Shown here one piece after another: positions 1-8,193 of a DNA stretch of 36,266 nucleotides; the first letter of the stretch is position 1; every line of letters begins with the position of its first letter. The stretch covers positions 1 through 36,266 of the forward strand of contig JAJZRA010000015.1 of the NCBI GenBank assembly GCA_021847485.1, read 5' to 3'. The position numbers and the translations under genes are program-made. The stretch is from a bacterium. Lineage in GTDB: Bacteria > Elusimicrobiota > Elusimicrobia > Elusimicrobiales > UBA9959. A model generated the notes under the pieces. It was not told where the DNA came from. It searched no databases and saw only the letters and a program-made list of their open reading frames with translations.

Positions 1-366
1 ATAAGCCGCATAGCGGCTTTCCGCGACCCCAGCTCGGCAATTTTTCGCTGAAAAAATTGCCTGCGCTCTTGCGGCCGGGACGCGAAGCATGATTATGCTT
101 CGCTCTTCGCCCGGCCTCACACCGTGCCCGCCCCTTGTTCGCTCAGGCCCGGCGCTGGCCTATGGCCGTGCCGCATCAAGCGCTATGCGCGTCAGGCGGC
201 CTTACGCAAGCCGACCACGCATAAGCCGCAGAGCGGCTTTGCGCGGCCCCACCTCGGCGGTTCCGCTTACGCAGGGAACCGCCTCCGGTCTTGCGGCCCT
301 GCACCGCAGGGCCTCACCTTCCGCGACATCCCTCGGAAATCATACCTCCGGAGGCTTTAGGGCCCT
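1..366. repeat. Gene-free, hairpin-rich intergenic element (element 1)
   Basis: No credible gene is present; the short open frames here have no ribosome site and no family resemblance. The stretch is a chain of hairpins separated by conserved linkers. Perfect stems: 3-8 with 14-19, 37-45 with 52-60, 82-90 with 95-103, 223-229 with 233-239, 256-264 with 275-283 and 295-302 with 306-313. Positions 1-40 and 221-260 are a direct repeat with about 6 mismatches. Linker 118-144 matches 10424-10450 at 25 of 27 positions, and the 12-mer GCGACATCCCTC (323-334) recurs exactly at 10521-10532. It lies downstream of the minus-strand aminotransferase gene. It looks like a copy of a dispersed palindromic element; whether it is mobile or only structural cannot be told from one window. 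Confidence 0.6.
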
Positions 367-402
367 TGCCGGGTCCCGGGCGGCCCTGGTCTCAATTGTC
401 CT

Positions 403-1578
403 TTATCCGACCCGGCTCCAGTCCAGGGCTTTCAGGCGGTGTATCGCCTCGTCCAGGCGGGCGTCGGGCTCGGTCAGCGAGAAACGCACGAAGCCTTCCC
501 CGTATTTGCCGAAGCCGGAGCCCGGCGCGGTGAGGATATGCGCCTTCTCCAGCATGAAGTAGACGGCCTCGAGAGAAGTGCAGCCGGCCGGCGGCCGCGC
601 CCAGACGAAGCAGCTGCCCTTCGGGTCGGGGAAATGCCAGCCGGTCCCGTGCAGCGCGGCGCAGAAGCGCCGGGCCCTTTCCTTGAAGCGCGCCCTGATC
701 GGCGGGACTATCTTCTCGTGGTGCTTCAGGCCGTAGGCCACGGCGTTCTGGATCGCGTTGAAGGGCCCGGAATCGATGTTCTCCTTGAGCTGGTTCAGCG
801 CGCAGACCAGCCTGGAATTGCCGACCACCCAGCCTATGCGCCAGCCGGCCATGCAGTAGGTCTTGGACGAGGAGTAGAACTCCACCGCCACGTCCCTGGC
901 GCCCGGCACCTGGAGGATGCTCGGCGCCGGCCTGTCGAAGTAGATCTCGCAGTAGGCCGCGTCCTGCGCTATGACTATGCCGTGTTTCCGGGCCCATTTC
1001 ACCAGGTCCCGGTAGAAGTCCAGCGTCGCGTCGGCGCCGGTAGGGTTGTTGGGGTAGTTCAGGAAGAAGAGCCTGGTGCGGTCCACCACCTTCCGGGGGA
1101 TCTTGCCCAGGTCCGGCAGGAAGCCGTTCTTCTCCAGCAGCGGAACGTCGTGGATCCGCCCTCCCGAGAGGATCACGCCGGTGCGGTAGGTGGGGTAGGT
1201 CGGGTCCGGGATCAGGCAGTAGTCGCCCTCGTTCATTACCGTGAAAGGCAGGTGGGCTATGCCTTCCTTGGACCCGATCAGCACGGAGATCTCGTCGTGC
1301 GGATGGAAGGTCAGGCCGTGGCGGCGCTTGTGCCAGGCGGCGGCCTCGCGGCGCAGGTTCTCGTTGCCCTTGGTGTTGGGATAGCGGTGGTTGCGGCCCA
1401 GCCGGACCTCCTTCACGGCGTCGGCCACGATGCGGCGGTCGGTGGGGATGTCCGGGTCGCCCACCGCCAGGCTGATGATGTCCCTGCCTTTGGCGCGCTC
1501 GGCCCGCTCCTTGCGGTAGAGCTCCTCGAAGAGGAAGGGTTTGAAGGATTTCAGTTTATCGCTAAGTTCTATCTTCAT
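403..1578 (-). CDS. dapL: LL-diaminopimelate aminotransferase-like class I/II aminotransferase
   Basis: A 391-residue PLP-dependent fold-type I aminotransferase. Family hallmarks are visible: NYPNNPTG (174-181), the PLP-contacting D206 and Y209, and the Schiff-base lysine K239 in SSSKTYCMAGWRIG. The N-terminal signature LAVGDPDIPT and the segment LIGSKEGIAHLP fit the DapL branch, which makes LL-diaminopimelate directly from tetrahydrodipicolinate for lysine and peptidoglycan. Length is normal for the family. A TATAAT-like -10 lies on the minus strand at 1610-1605, and a GGAG-type ribosome site precedes the ATG. The gene is monocistronic. A closely related aminotransferase with another substrate (alanine or aspartate) cannot be excluded from sequence reading alone. 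Confidence 0.75.
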   Translation of the reverse strand: MKIELSDKLKSFKPFLFEELYRKERAERAKGRDIISLAVGDPDIPTDRRIVADAVKEVRLGRNHRYPNTKGNENLRREAAAWHKRRHGLTFHPHDEISVLIGSKEGIAHLPFTVMNEGDYCLIPDPTYPTYRTGVILSGGRIHDVPLLEKNGFLPDLGKIPRKVVDRTRLFFLNYPNNPTGADATLDFYRDLVKWARKHGIVIAQDAAYCEIYFDRPAPSILQVPGARDVAVEFYSSSKTYCMAGWRIGWVVGNSRLVCALNQLKENIDSGPFNAIQNAVAYGLKHHEKIVPPIRARFKERARRFCAALHGTGWHFPDPKGSCFVWARPPAGCTSLEAVYFMLEKAHILTAPGSGFGKYGEGFVRFSLTEPDARLDEAIHRLKALDWSRVG

Positions 1579-1604
1579 GATGGGGCCGCTCCGTCGGCAG
1601 ATAA

Positions 1605-1610
1605 ATTATA
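1605..1610 (-). promoter_or_regulatory. -10 element for the aminotransferase gene
   Basis: The minus strand reads TATAAT, about 27 nt upstream of the ATG at 1578. No good -35 is seen 17 nt further up, so only the -10 is supported. Confidence 0.45.
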
Positions 1611-1636
1611 ACACAATCCCCGGCGGGGGCAGAAAA

Positions 1637-1645
1637 TGCTAGAAT
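1637..1645 (+). promoter_or_regulatory. Extended -10 before the TauE/SafE gene
   Basis: TGCTAGAAT is an extended -10 (TGn plus TAGAAT). It ends 13 nt before the ATG at 1659, which predicts a very short leader. No clear Shine-Dalgarno sequence is present in that leader. Confidence 0.4.
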
Positions 1646-1658
1646 CATTCCAGCAGCT

Positions 1659-2495
1659 ATGCCCGTGCTCCTCTTCACCTCCATCGTCGCGCTCGGCGCT
1701 TTCGCGGCCGGCTTCCTGGGCTCCCTGACGGGCCTGGGCGGCGGCGTGGTCATCATCCCGCTGCTCACGGTGGGCTTCGGCGTGGACATCCGTTACGCGA
1801 TAGGGGCCTCGCTGGTCTCGGTCATCGCCACCTCCTCCGGCGCCGCAGCGGCCTACGTGCGCGAGGGCTTCAGCAATATCCGCGTGGGCATGTTCCTCGA
1901 GATCGCCACCACCCTCGGCGCGCTGCTGGGCGCTTTCCTCGCGCTGCGCCTGCCGACGGCCGCCATCTCGCTGATCTTCGGCCTGGTGCTGGTGCATTCC
2001 GCCTGGGTCTCCAGCCGCCCCCGCGAGGACGGGACGGCCGTCCGCGGGCCGGACCCGCTGGCTACCCGCCTGCGCATGAACGGCTCCTACCCCGCGAAGG
2101 ACGGCGTGAAGCATTACAACGTGGCCTCGGTGCCGTCGGGTTTCAGCCTGATGTTCGTGGCCGGCACGCTGTCGGGCCTGCTCGGCATAGGCTCCGGCGC
2201 GGTCAAAGTGCTCGCGATGGACCAGGCGATGAAGCTGCCGTTCAAGGTCTCCACCGCCACCAGCAATTTCATGATAGGCGTGACGGCCGCGGCCAGCGCG
2301 GGTATCTACCTGAAGCAGGGCTACATAGACCCGGGCCTCGCGATGCCGGTGATGCTCGGCGTGCTGGCCGGCTCCACGCTCGGCGCGCGCCGGCTCTACG
2401 CCGCCGACACCGCCACGCTGCGCAAGGTGTTCGGCGCGGTGATCTTCGTGCTCGCGCTCGAGATGATCTATACCGGCGTAAAGGGGCTGCTATGA
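1659..2495 (+). CDS. TauE/SafE family (TSUP) anion permease
   Basis: A 278-residue polytopic inner-membrane protein of the TauE/SafE (formerly DUF81) family, whose members export sulfite, sulfoacetate or related organosulfonate anions. The two half-repeats each carry the Gly-rich signature: GFLGSLTGLGGGVVIIPLL near the N-terminus and GTLSGLLGIGSGAVKVLAM in the middle. Hydrophobic segments continue to the C-terminus. The start at 1659 is the first ATG and sits just behind an extended -10. The gene overlaps the next one by four bases (ATGA), so the two are translationally coupled. The partner is DUF1634, a common neighbour of TauE proteins. The substrate is unknown. Confidence 0.85.
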   Translation: MPVLLFTSIVALGAFAAGFLGSLTGLGGGVVIIPLLTVGFGVDIRYAIGASLVSVIATSSGAAAAYVREGFSNIRVGMFLEIATTLGALLGAFLALRLPTAAISLIFGLVLVHSAWVSSRPREDGTAVRGPDPLATRLRMNGSYPAKDGVKHYNVASVPSGFSLMFVAGTLSGLLGIGSGAVKVLAMDQAMKLPFKVSTATSNFMIGVTAAASAGIYLKQGYIDPGLAMPVMLGVLAGSTLGARRLYAADTATLRKVFGAVIFVLALEMIYTGVKGLL

Positions 2496-2875
2496 GGCGC
2501 ATGGCCCGCCGGCTGATGGACCAGGAGATAGAGGTCACGATAGGCCAGCTGCTGCGCGCCGGCGTGCTCTCGTCGGCCGCGGTGGTGGCCGCGGGCGGTC
2601 TCCTCTACCTGGCGCGCCACGGCCTGGCCGCCGCGGAGTATTCCGTTTTCGTGCGCCAGCCGCCGGAACTCTCCGGGCCCCGGGGCATACTCGGCCACGC
2701 GCTGTCGCTGCACGGCAGGGGGCTCATCCAGCTCGGCCTGCTGATGCTGATAGCCACGCCGATAGCGCGCGTGGTCTTCTCCGTCTTCGGCTTCTTCAAG
2801 GAAAGGGACTGGCTCTACGTCGGGGTCACCCTCGTAGTCCTCGCGATACTCCTCTATAGTCTTTTCAACGGCTGA
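2492..2875 (+). CDS. DUF1634 family membrane protein
   Basis: A 127-residue membrane protein with three hydrophobic segments: about residues 23-41, 80-99 and 107-124. It has the DUF1634 layout, with the IGQLLRAGVLSSAAVV start of the first helix, an intervening periplasmic loop and the GLIQLGLLMLIATPIARV second helix. The family has no proven activity but usually sits next to a TauE/SafE permease, as here, where the ATG overlaps the permease stop. It may be an accessory subunit. It converges with the TRAP permease genes, whose stop is only 20 nt away, and no terminator is visible between them. Confidence 0.8.
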   Translation: MRRMARRLMDQEIEVTIGQLLRAGVLSSAAVVAAGGLLYLARHGLAAAEYSVFVRQPPELSGPRGILGHALSLHGRGLIQLGLLMLIATPIARVVFSVFGFFKERDWLYVGVTLVVLAILLYSLFNG

Positions 2876-2895
2876 GCGCCTTCCCCCGCGTCGCC

Positions 2896-4155
2896 CTATT
2901 TCACCGCCAGCAGGCTGAGGTCCGGCAGGTAGGTGATCAGCGCCAGCATCGCCAGCAGGATCAGCAGGAACGGCCCGATGGAACGGTAGAGGGTCGGCAG
3001 CTTCTTGCGGAAGCGCGAGCTCGCCAGGAACAGGTTCAGGCCCAGCGGCGGCAGCATGTAGCCTATCTCCAGGTTCAGCAGGAAGATCACGCCGAGGTGC
3101 ACCGGGTCCAGGCCGTACTGCGCGGCCACCGGCACGATGATCGGCACGACGATGATGATCGCCGAGAAGATCTCGATCATGTTGATGACCAGCAGGAAGG
3201 CGTTCAGCAGCACGAGGAACAGGACCTTGCTGGCCACGTAGGCGTGCAGCCACGCGAAGATGCGGTCGGGGATCTGCGCGTCGATCAGGTAATTGGTGAA
3301 GCCGAGCGCCGTGCCGAGCACCATGAAGATGGCGCCTACGAGCAGCATGCTCTTCACCGCGACGCGCGGGATGTCCCTGAAAAGGTTAAGGTCCTTGTAG
3401 ACGAAGACCTCGGTGACGATCACGTAGAACGCCATCACCGACGAGGCCTCGCTGGCCGTGAACAGGCCCCGGTAGATGCCGCCTATTATCAGGAACGGCA
3501 GCGGCAGTTCCCAGATTATGTCGCGCAGCGCTTTCTTCAGCGCGGCCCCCGAGAACGGGATGCGCCGTACGCCGGCCCTGCGGGCGGTGACGTAGGCGTA
3601 GACCGAAAGCGCCGCCAGCAGCAGCAGGCCGGGCAGCAGGCCGGCCTTGAAGAGCTTGTCGATGTTTATCTTGGCCACTATGCCGTAGAGGATGATGGGC
3701 AGGCTGGGGGGGAACAGCAGGCCGAGGCTGCCGGTGGTGGTCAGCAGGCCCAGCGTGAACTTCTCCGGGTAACCCTGCTTCTCGAGCATCGGGTACAGCA
3801 GGCCGCCGAGGGCGATGATCGTGACGCCGGAGGCGCCGGTGAAGGCGGTGAAAAGGGCGGTCGTGAACAGGGCCACTATGGCCAGGCCGCCGGGCATCGT
3901 GCCGAAGAGCGCCTCGGCCAGCGCGAGCATGCGCTGCGGGGCCTTGCTCTCGGCCAGGATGTAACCGGAGAACGTGAACAGCGGGATGGCGATCAGCGCC
4001 GGCAGCGAGGCCAGGCGCAGCATCTCGACGATGACCGCCGAGGAGTCTATGCCGGCGCTCGCGAACAGGAAGATCGCGCCGCCGCCTATCAGCGTGAAGA
4101 CCGGCGAGCCCAGGAAGGCCAGCAGCAGGATCAGCGCGCCTATCAGGAGGCCCAT
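2896..4155 (-). CDS. dctM: TRAP transporter large permease subunit, DctM family
   Basis: A 419-residue, highly hydrophobic protein with about 12 membrane segments, typical of DctM, the channel-forming subunit of sodium-driven TRAP transporters. Family features include FAAxG- and FTAFTGASGVT-like helices, the motif LLTTTGSLGLLFPPSLPIILYG and a C-terminal LNLEIGYMLPPLGLNLF. The start at 4155 is chosen because the ATG overlaps the dctQ stop (TGATG) behind a GGAG-like site; the open frame continues upstream as a shadow of dctQ. It works with DctQ and a periplasmic binding protein. The only binding-protein gene in the window is tatP (10672-11679), so the system appears split over two loci. Confidence 0.9.
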   Translation of the reverse strand: MGLLIGALILLLAFLGSPVFTLIGGGAIFLFASAGIDSSAVIVEMLRLASLPALIAIPLFTFSGYILAESKAPQRMLALAEALFGTMPGGLAIVALFTTALFTAFTGASGVTIIALGGLLYPMLEKQGYPEKFTLGLLTTTGSLGLLFPPSLPIILYGIVAKINIDKLFKAGLLPGLLLLAALSVYAYVTARRAGVRRIPFSGAALKKALRDIIWELPLPFLIIGGIYRGLFTASEASSVMAFYVIVTEVFVYKDLNLFRDIPRVAVKSMLLVGAIFMVLGTALGFTNYLIDAQIPDRIFAWLHAYVASKVLFLVLLNAFLLVINMIEIFSAIIIVVPIIVPVAAQYGLDPVHLGVIFLLNLEIGYMLPPLGLNLFLASSRFRKKLPTLYRSIGPFLLILLAMLALITYLPDLSLLAVK

Positions 4156-4655
4156 CAGAACGGCCCCTCCTCGTGGTCCTTCGGCCTGAAGATGCCGGCG
4201 AGGGTGTGAAGGCCTATCAGCGCGAAAGCGGCCGGGATGACGATCTCGGCCCAGCCGCCCTTCACGCCGAAGTCGCCTATGTAGAAGGCCACCGAACCGG
4301 CGGCGAACTCCTCCCGGATGAACTTCCAGGCGGCGTAGAACAGCAGGCCGGCCGCGGCCGCGGTGAACAGCGAGGCCAGCACCTCCAGGGGGCGGTGCAG
4401 GCGGCGCGGCGCGAACTTGAGGAAGGCCTCCAGCGCGAAATGCTGGGAGTAGCGGGCGGCCAGCGCCGAGCCGGTCAGGCCCGCCCACAGCACCATGTGC
4501 CGCAGCAGCGGGTCCAGCCAGACTATGCCGGAATGGAACAGTATGCGCAGCAGCACCTGCAGGAACGACAGCGCCACCATCGCGAAGATCAGCGAAACGA
4601 CGGCCGCTTTCTCCGCCTTTACGAGATATTCTTCCGCCCTGAACACCGGCTTCAT
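4155..4655 (-). CDS. dctQ: TRAP transporter small permease subunit, DctQ family
   Basis: A 166-residue protein with four hydrophobic segments, the standard DctQ topology. The family motif around WLDPLLRHMVLWAGLTGSALAA is clear, followed by a basic loop (FAPRRLHRP). DctQ binds the large permease and is needed for substrate uptake. The stop overlaps the dctM start by one base. The minus strand has TAGAAT at 4670-4665, only 9 nt before the ATG, so the leader would be only a few bases long. Confidence 0.88.
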   Translation of the reverse strand: MKPVFRAEEYLVKAEKAAVVSLIFAMVALSFLQVLLRILFHSGIVWLDPLLRHMVLWAGLTGSALAARYSQHFALEAFLKFAPRRLHRPLEVLASLFTAAAAGLLFYAAWKFIREEFAAGSVAFYIGDFGVKGGWAEIVIPAAFALIGLHTLAGIFRPKDHEEGPF

Positions 4656-4768
4656 GCCCTTATTATTCTAAATGTGCGCCCCGCACCGCAAGCGGCGGCA
4701 TTTTTTGTATCATAGTCGCAGGGGAGACACTTCTCTATCCGCCGCAATTCGGTCACGGAGGCCGCATC
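4656..4768. promoter_or_regulatory. Divergent promoter region between dctQ and ferritin
   Basis: The minus strand carries TAGAAT at 4670-4665 for dctQ. The plus strand carries TTGTATCAT, with TATCAT at 4708-4713, as a candidate -10 for the ferritin gene. A GGAGG ribosome site lies seven bases before the ferritin ATG. No convincing -35 boxes or iron-box palindrome are seen. Confidence 0.4.
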
Positions 4769-5299
4769 ATGAAGATAAACAAGAAAGTAGAGGAAGCCAT
4801 AAACAAGCAGATCAACGCGGAGCTCTATTCCGCCTACCTGTACCTCGGCATGTCGTCGAAGTGCGTGGAGACCAACCTGAAGGGCATAGCCAACTGGCTC
4901 TACGTGCAGGCGCAGGAAGAGATGACGCACGCTATGAAGTTCTACCGCTTCGTGCTGGACCGCGGCGGCCACCCGGTGATGCCCGCCATAGAGGGCGTGC
5001 GCACCGACTGGAAGGACCCGCTGGAGATGTTCGAGGCCGCCTACGAGCACGAGAAGAAGGTGTCGGCCATGATCAACGCCATCATGGACGTCGCCATCGC
5101 CGAGCGCGACCACGCCACCTCCAGCATGCTGAACTGGTTCGTGGACGAGCAGGTGGAGGAGGAGGCTAATTCCTCCGAGATCGCCGAGAAGCTCAAGCTG
5201 ATCGGCGCGTCCAAGGACGGCCTGCTGATGCTCGATAAGGAGCTTTCGACGCGCGTGTTCGTGGACCGCACGCAGCCGGCCGGCGGCGCGCAGGCTTAA
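4769..5299 (+). CDS. ftnA: Bacterial non-heme ferritin (FtnA type)
   Basis: A 176-residue four-helix-bundle ferritin, which oxidises Fe(II) and stores iron as a ferric mineral in a 24-subunit shell. The ferroxidase ligands appear in order: E18, Y25, E51 and H54 (ExxH), E95, Q128 and E131. That is a constant one-residue offset from E. coli FtnA. The MKINKKVEEAINKQINAELYSAYLYL start is typical. The last ten or so residues (RTQPAGGAQA) are a disordered tail. The gene stands alone between a divergent promoter region and a terminator at 5309. Confidence 0.93.
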   Translation: MKINKKVEEAINKQINAELYSAYLYLGMSSKCVETNLKGIANWLYVQAQEEMTHAMKFYRFVLDRGGHPVMPAIEGVRTDWKDPLEMFEAAYEHEKKVSAMINAIMDVAIAERDHATSSMLNWFVDEQVEEEANSSEIAEKLKLIGASKDGLLMLDKELSTRVFVDRTQPAGGAQA

Positions 5300-5308
5300 A
5301 GGTTCTCG

Positions 5309-5345
5309 GAGGGGGCGGGCCGCCGCACGGCGCCCGCCCTCTTTG
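5309..5345 (+). terminator. Intrinsic terminator after ferritin
   Basis: A GC stem (5313-5320 with 5332-5339, extended outward by a G-T wobble and two further pairs) is followed by CTCTTTG. It lies 10 nt after the ferritin stop and before the ribosome site of the next gene. Confidence 0.6.
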
Positions 5346-5359
5346 TTACTGGAGGGGAA

Positions 5360-7033
5360 ATGCCTACGGATATAGAGATAGCCAGGAAAATAAAACTTTC
5401 GCATATCAGGGACATCGCGGCCAAGCTGGGCGTCGCCGAGGACGACCTGAACTACTTCGGCAAGTACAAGGCCAAACTGCCGCTGAAGCTGATCGACCTT
5501 GAAAAGGCGAAGAAGAACAAGCTGATCCTCGTGTCGGCCATCTCTCCCACTCCGGCCGGCGAGGGCAAGACCACCGTCTCGATAGGCCTGACGCTCGGCC
5601 TCAACAGGATAGGCAAAAAGACCGCCGTAGTGCTGCGCGAACCGTCGCTGGGCCCGGTGTTCGGCATCAAGGGCGGCGCCACCGGCGGCGGCTGGTCGCA
5701 GGTGCTGCCTATGGAGGACATCAACCTGCATTTCACCGGCGACTTCGCCGCGATAGAGAAAGCGCACAACCTGCTGGCCGCGGTCATCGACAATAATATC
5801 CAGAACAAGAAGAACAACCTGGGCCTGGACCCGCGCACCGTCACGTGGAAGCGCGTGATGGACATGAACGACCGCTCGCTCAGGAAGATCATCGTGGGCC
5901 TGGGCGGCACGATGAGCGGCGTGCCGCGCGAGACCGGCTTCGATATCGTGGCCGCCTCCGAGGTCATGGCCATTTTCTGCCTTGCGAACGACCTCAAGCA
6001 CCTCAAGGAGAAGCTCGGCAGCATCTTCGTCGGCTACACCTACGACCGCAAGCCCGTCTATGCGCGCGACCTCAAGGCGCACGGCGCGATGGCCGCGCTG
6101 CTGAAGGACGCGCTGATGCCGAACCTCGTGCAGACCAGCGAGGGCACGCCGGCCATCATCCACGGCGGGCCCTTCGCCAACATCGCGCACGGCTGCAACT
6201 CCATCATCGCCACGCGCATGGGCCTGTCGCTGTCGGATTACGTCGTGACCGAGGCCGGCTTCGCCTTCGAGCTCGGCGCCGAGAAATTCCTCGACATCAA
6301 ATGCCGCTACGCCGGGCTCTGCCCGAGCGCGGCCGTGCTGGTGGCCACCGTGCGCGCGCTCAAGTACCACGGCGGCGTGGGGCTGAAGGAATTGAACAAG
6401 CCCGACCCGGCCGCGGTGAAGAAGGGCCTCGAGAACCTCGAGAAGCACGTGGAGAACATGAAGCAGTTCGAGCTGACGCCGGTGGTGGCCTTGAACAGGT
6501 TCACGTCCGACACCGAGGAGGAGATCGCCGTGGTCAAGGCCAAGTGCGAAGGTCTCGGCGTGCCGGTGGCCGTGGCCGACGTGTGGGGCAAGGGCGGCGA
6601 AGGCGCCGTGGAGCTGGCGGAGATAGTGGCCAAGGCGGTGGACTCCAGGGCCTCGTGCGGCTTCAAGCCTGTCTACGAGTGGGAATGGCCCGTGGAGAAG
6701 AAGATCGAGGCCATAGCCTCCAAGATGTACGGCGCGGCCCACATAGACTATACCGCCCGGGCGAAGAAGGACCTGGAGAAGATCTCCAACCTCGGCCTGG
6801 ACAAGCTGCCGGTCTGCATCGCCAAGACGCAGAAGTCGCTTTCGGACAACCCGGACCTGATCGGGCGCCCGAAGGACTTCGTCGTGACCGTGCGCGAGAT
6901 AGAGGTGGCCGCCGGTGCCGGCTTCGTGATCCCGATCACCGGCGACATCATGCGCATGCCCGGCCTGCCGGAGCACCCGGCGGCGGAGAACATCGACATC
7001 GACGAGGGCGGCAGCATCACCGGCCTGTTCTGA
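5360..7033 (+). CDS. fhs: Formate--tetrahydrofolate ligase
   Basis: A 557-residue enzyme that makes 10-formyl-THF from formate, THF and ATP. It is central to one-carbon metabolism and to the methyl branch of the Wood-Ljungdahl pathway. The P-loop TPAGEGKTT (64-72) and the family stretch REPSLGPVFGIKGGATGGG are plain. So are HFTGDFAAIEKAHNLLAA and, near the C-terminus, MPGLPEHPAAENIDIDEGG. Length is normal. A GGAGGGG ribosome site precedes the ATG. No other Wood-Ljungdahl gene is in the window, so a role in purine or fMet synthesis or in formate assimilation is equally possible. Confidence 0.96.
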   Translation: MPTDIEIARKIKLSHIRDIAAKLGVAEDDLNYFGKYKAKLPLKLIDLEKAKKNKLILVSAISPTPAGEGKTTVSIGLTLGLNRIGKKTAVVLREPSLGPVFGIKGGATGGGWSQVLPMEDINLHFTGDFAAIEKAHNLLAAVIDNNIQNKKNNLGLDPRTVTWKRVMDMNDRSLRKIIVGLGGTMSGVPRETGFDIVAASEVMAIFCLANDLKHLKEKLGSIFVGYTYDRKPVYARDLKAHGAMAALLKDALMPNLVQTSEGTPAIIHGGPFANIAHGCNSIIATRMGLSLSDYVVTEAGFAFELGAEKFLDIKCRYAGLCPSAAVLVATVRALKYHGGVGLKELNKPDPAAVKKGLENLEKHVENMKQFELTPVVALNRFTSDTEEEIAVVKAKCEGLGVPVAVADVWGKGGEGAVELAEIVAKAVDSRASCGFKPVYEWEWPVEKKIEAIASKMYGAAHIDYTARAKKDLEKISNLGLDKLPVCIAKTQKSLSDNPDLIGRPKDFVVTVREIEVAAGAGFVIPITGDIMRMPGLPEHPAAENIDIDEGGSITGLF

Positions 7034-7062
7034 ACGCCGGTCCGCATCACCGAGGAGACAAC

Positions 7063-8139
7063 ATGAAGAGGGATACCGCGGCCTGTCCGCATTGCGGACG
7101 TTCAGGGAAGAAAGCCGCCGCTAAGCCGGCCTATCTGGCCGTCTCGGCCCTTATGCTGGCGGTTTCGGTCTATTTCTGGTATCTGCCGCCGCGCGGCAGA
7201 GCGGCCGGAGCGCCGGCCGCCGGCCGGGACCCTTACGGCGGGCTCAGCGCTGAGGCGCAGGCCTACATCCTTTCGCCGGAAGCCGCCCCCGCCTGCGGGG
7301 CCTGCATGGCCTCCGCCGGTGATTTCATGAAGCGCAGACGCCGGGAGGCGCTGGCGGCCAGGACCGGCGGGATGGCCCTGGTGCCGGCCGGCGAATATCC
7401 CATCGGCTCTCCCGAGGGGGTCGGCGATCCCGACGAGCATCCGCTCCACCTGGTGCGGCTGGCCGCCTTCTATCTGGATACGAAGGAGACTACGATAGCC
7501 GAGTATATGCAATTCGCGGGTTCGGCCCGGGCGCATTACCCGGAATGGAGCGCGCCCGGGGGGAAGTTCAACGTGGAGACGGGGACCTATACGTATTACC
7601 GCCGCCTTTCGGGGCTGATAACTTCCTGCCCCGACTGCCCGGTCTTCGGCGTGACGGCCGGCGACGCCGCCGCCTACTGCGCCGCCCGCGGCAAACGCCT
7701 GCCGACGGAGGCCGAGTGGGAGGCCGCCGCCCGCGCCGGCTCCTCGGAAGCTTTCAGTTTCGGCGCCGCCTCGGGGATAGGGGACTACGCGTGGTACGCC
7801 GGCAACTCGGCCGGAGTGCCGCACGCGGTCGGGACCAGACGCCCCAACGCTTTCGGCCTCTACGACATGCACGGCAACGTCTGGGAGTGGACCTCCGATC
7901 TTTACGATAAGAAGTACTACGCGGAAAGCCCCGCCGTCGCTCCGGCTGGGCCCCCGGCCGGCCGCGAGCACGTCCTGAGAGGGGGGTCCTGGGATTTCGA
8001 CGCGGACTCCCTCCGTTCCGGCAACCGCGCCAGCAGTCTCAAGGCCAACGACGACATAGGGTTCAGATGCGCCGCCGGTCTGGCGGAACTGGAAGGCCTG
8101 GCCGAACGGGACGTCTCCGGTCCCGGAGAGGGGACCTGA
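7063..8139 (+). CDS. Membrane-anchored SUMF1/FGE-fold protein without the FGE cysteines
   Basis: A 358-residue protein. The N-terminus has a CPHC knuckle (8-11), then a membrane anchor at about 24-42. A linker with CGAC (78-81) leads into a formylglycine-generating-enzyme-like domain (about 101-337). Fold markers include MALVPAGEYPIGS, RLPTEAEWEAAARAG, NAFGLYDMHGNVWEWTSD, VLRGGSW and IGFRCA. True FGEs carry two catalytic cysteines between the RGGS motif and the final GFR; here that stretch (DFDADSLRSGNRASSLKAND) has none. It is therefore probably a binding or other non-FGE member, exposed on the periplasmic side. It starts 29 nt after fhs. A ribosome site GAGGAG precedes the ATG. Confidence 0.85.
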   Translation: MKRDTAACPHCGRSGKKAAAKPAYLAVSALMLAVSVYFWYLPPRGRAAGAPAAGRDPYGGLSAEAQAYILSPEAAPACGACMASAGDFMKRRRREALAARTGGMALVPAGEYPIGSPEGVGDPDEHPLHLVRLAAFYLDTKETTIAEYMQFAGSARAHYPEWSAPGGKFNVETGTYTYYRRLSGLITSCPDCPVFGVTAGDAAAYCAARGKRLPTEAEWEAAARAGSSEAFSFGAASGIGDYAWYAGNSAGVPHAVGTRRPNAFGLYDMHGNVWEWTSDLYDKKYYAESPAVAPAGPPAGREHVLRGGSWDFDADSLRSGNRASSLKANDDIGFRCAAGLAELEGLAERDVSGPGEGT

Positions 8140-8142
8140 ATA

Positions 8143-8173
8143 AGGAAGGCCCGGTCTCCCGGGCCTTCCTTTT
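8143..8173 (+). terminator. Intrinsic terminator
   Basis: A 12-bp perfect stem (8143-8154 with 8159-8170) with a four-base loop is followed by TTTT. It begins four bases after the stop of the SUMF1-fold gene and closes the ferritin/fhs/SUMF1 block before the convergent FkbM gene. Confidence 0.85.
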
Positions 8174-8193
8174 AACGCCGCGCGCGGTCCGCC

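Noticed and set aside
1-366. CRISPR array in the repeat-rich left end
   Set aside because: The repeats are palindromic hairpins of varying sequence with irregular spacing, not identical repeats with unique spacers. No cas gene is nearby.
89-562. 157-residue plus-strand frame across the left intergenic region
   Set aside because: It reads through several perfect hairpins and into the 3' end of the minus-strand aminotransferase, with no ribosome site and no domain.
4652-6976. 774-residue open frame on the minus strand opposite ferritin and fhs
   Set aside because: It is a shadow of high-GC coding sequence. The protein is a His/Gly/Arg-rich string with no domain, while the plus strand carries unmistakable ferritin and formate-THF ligase.
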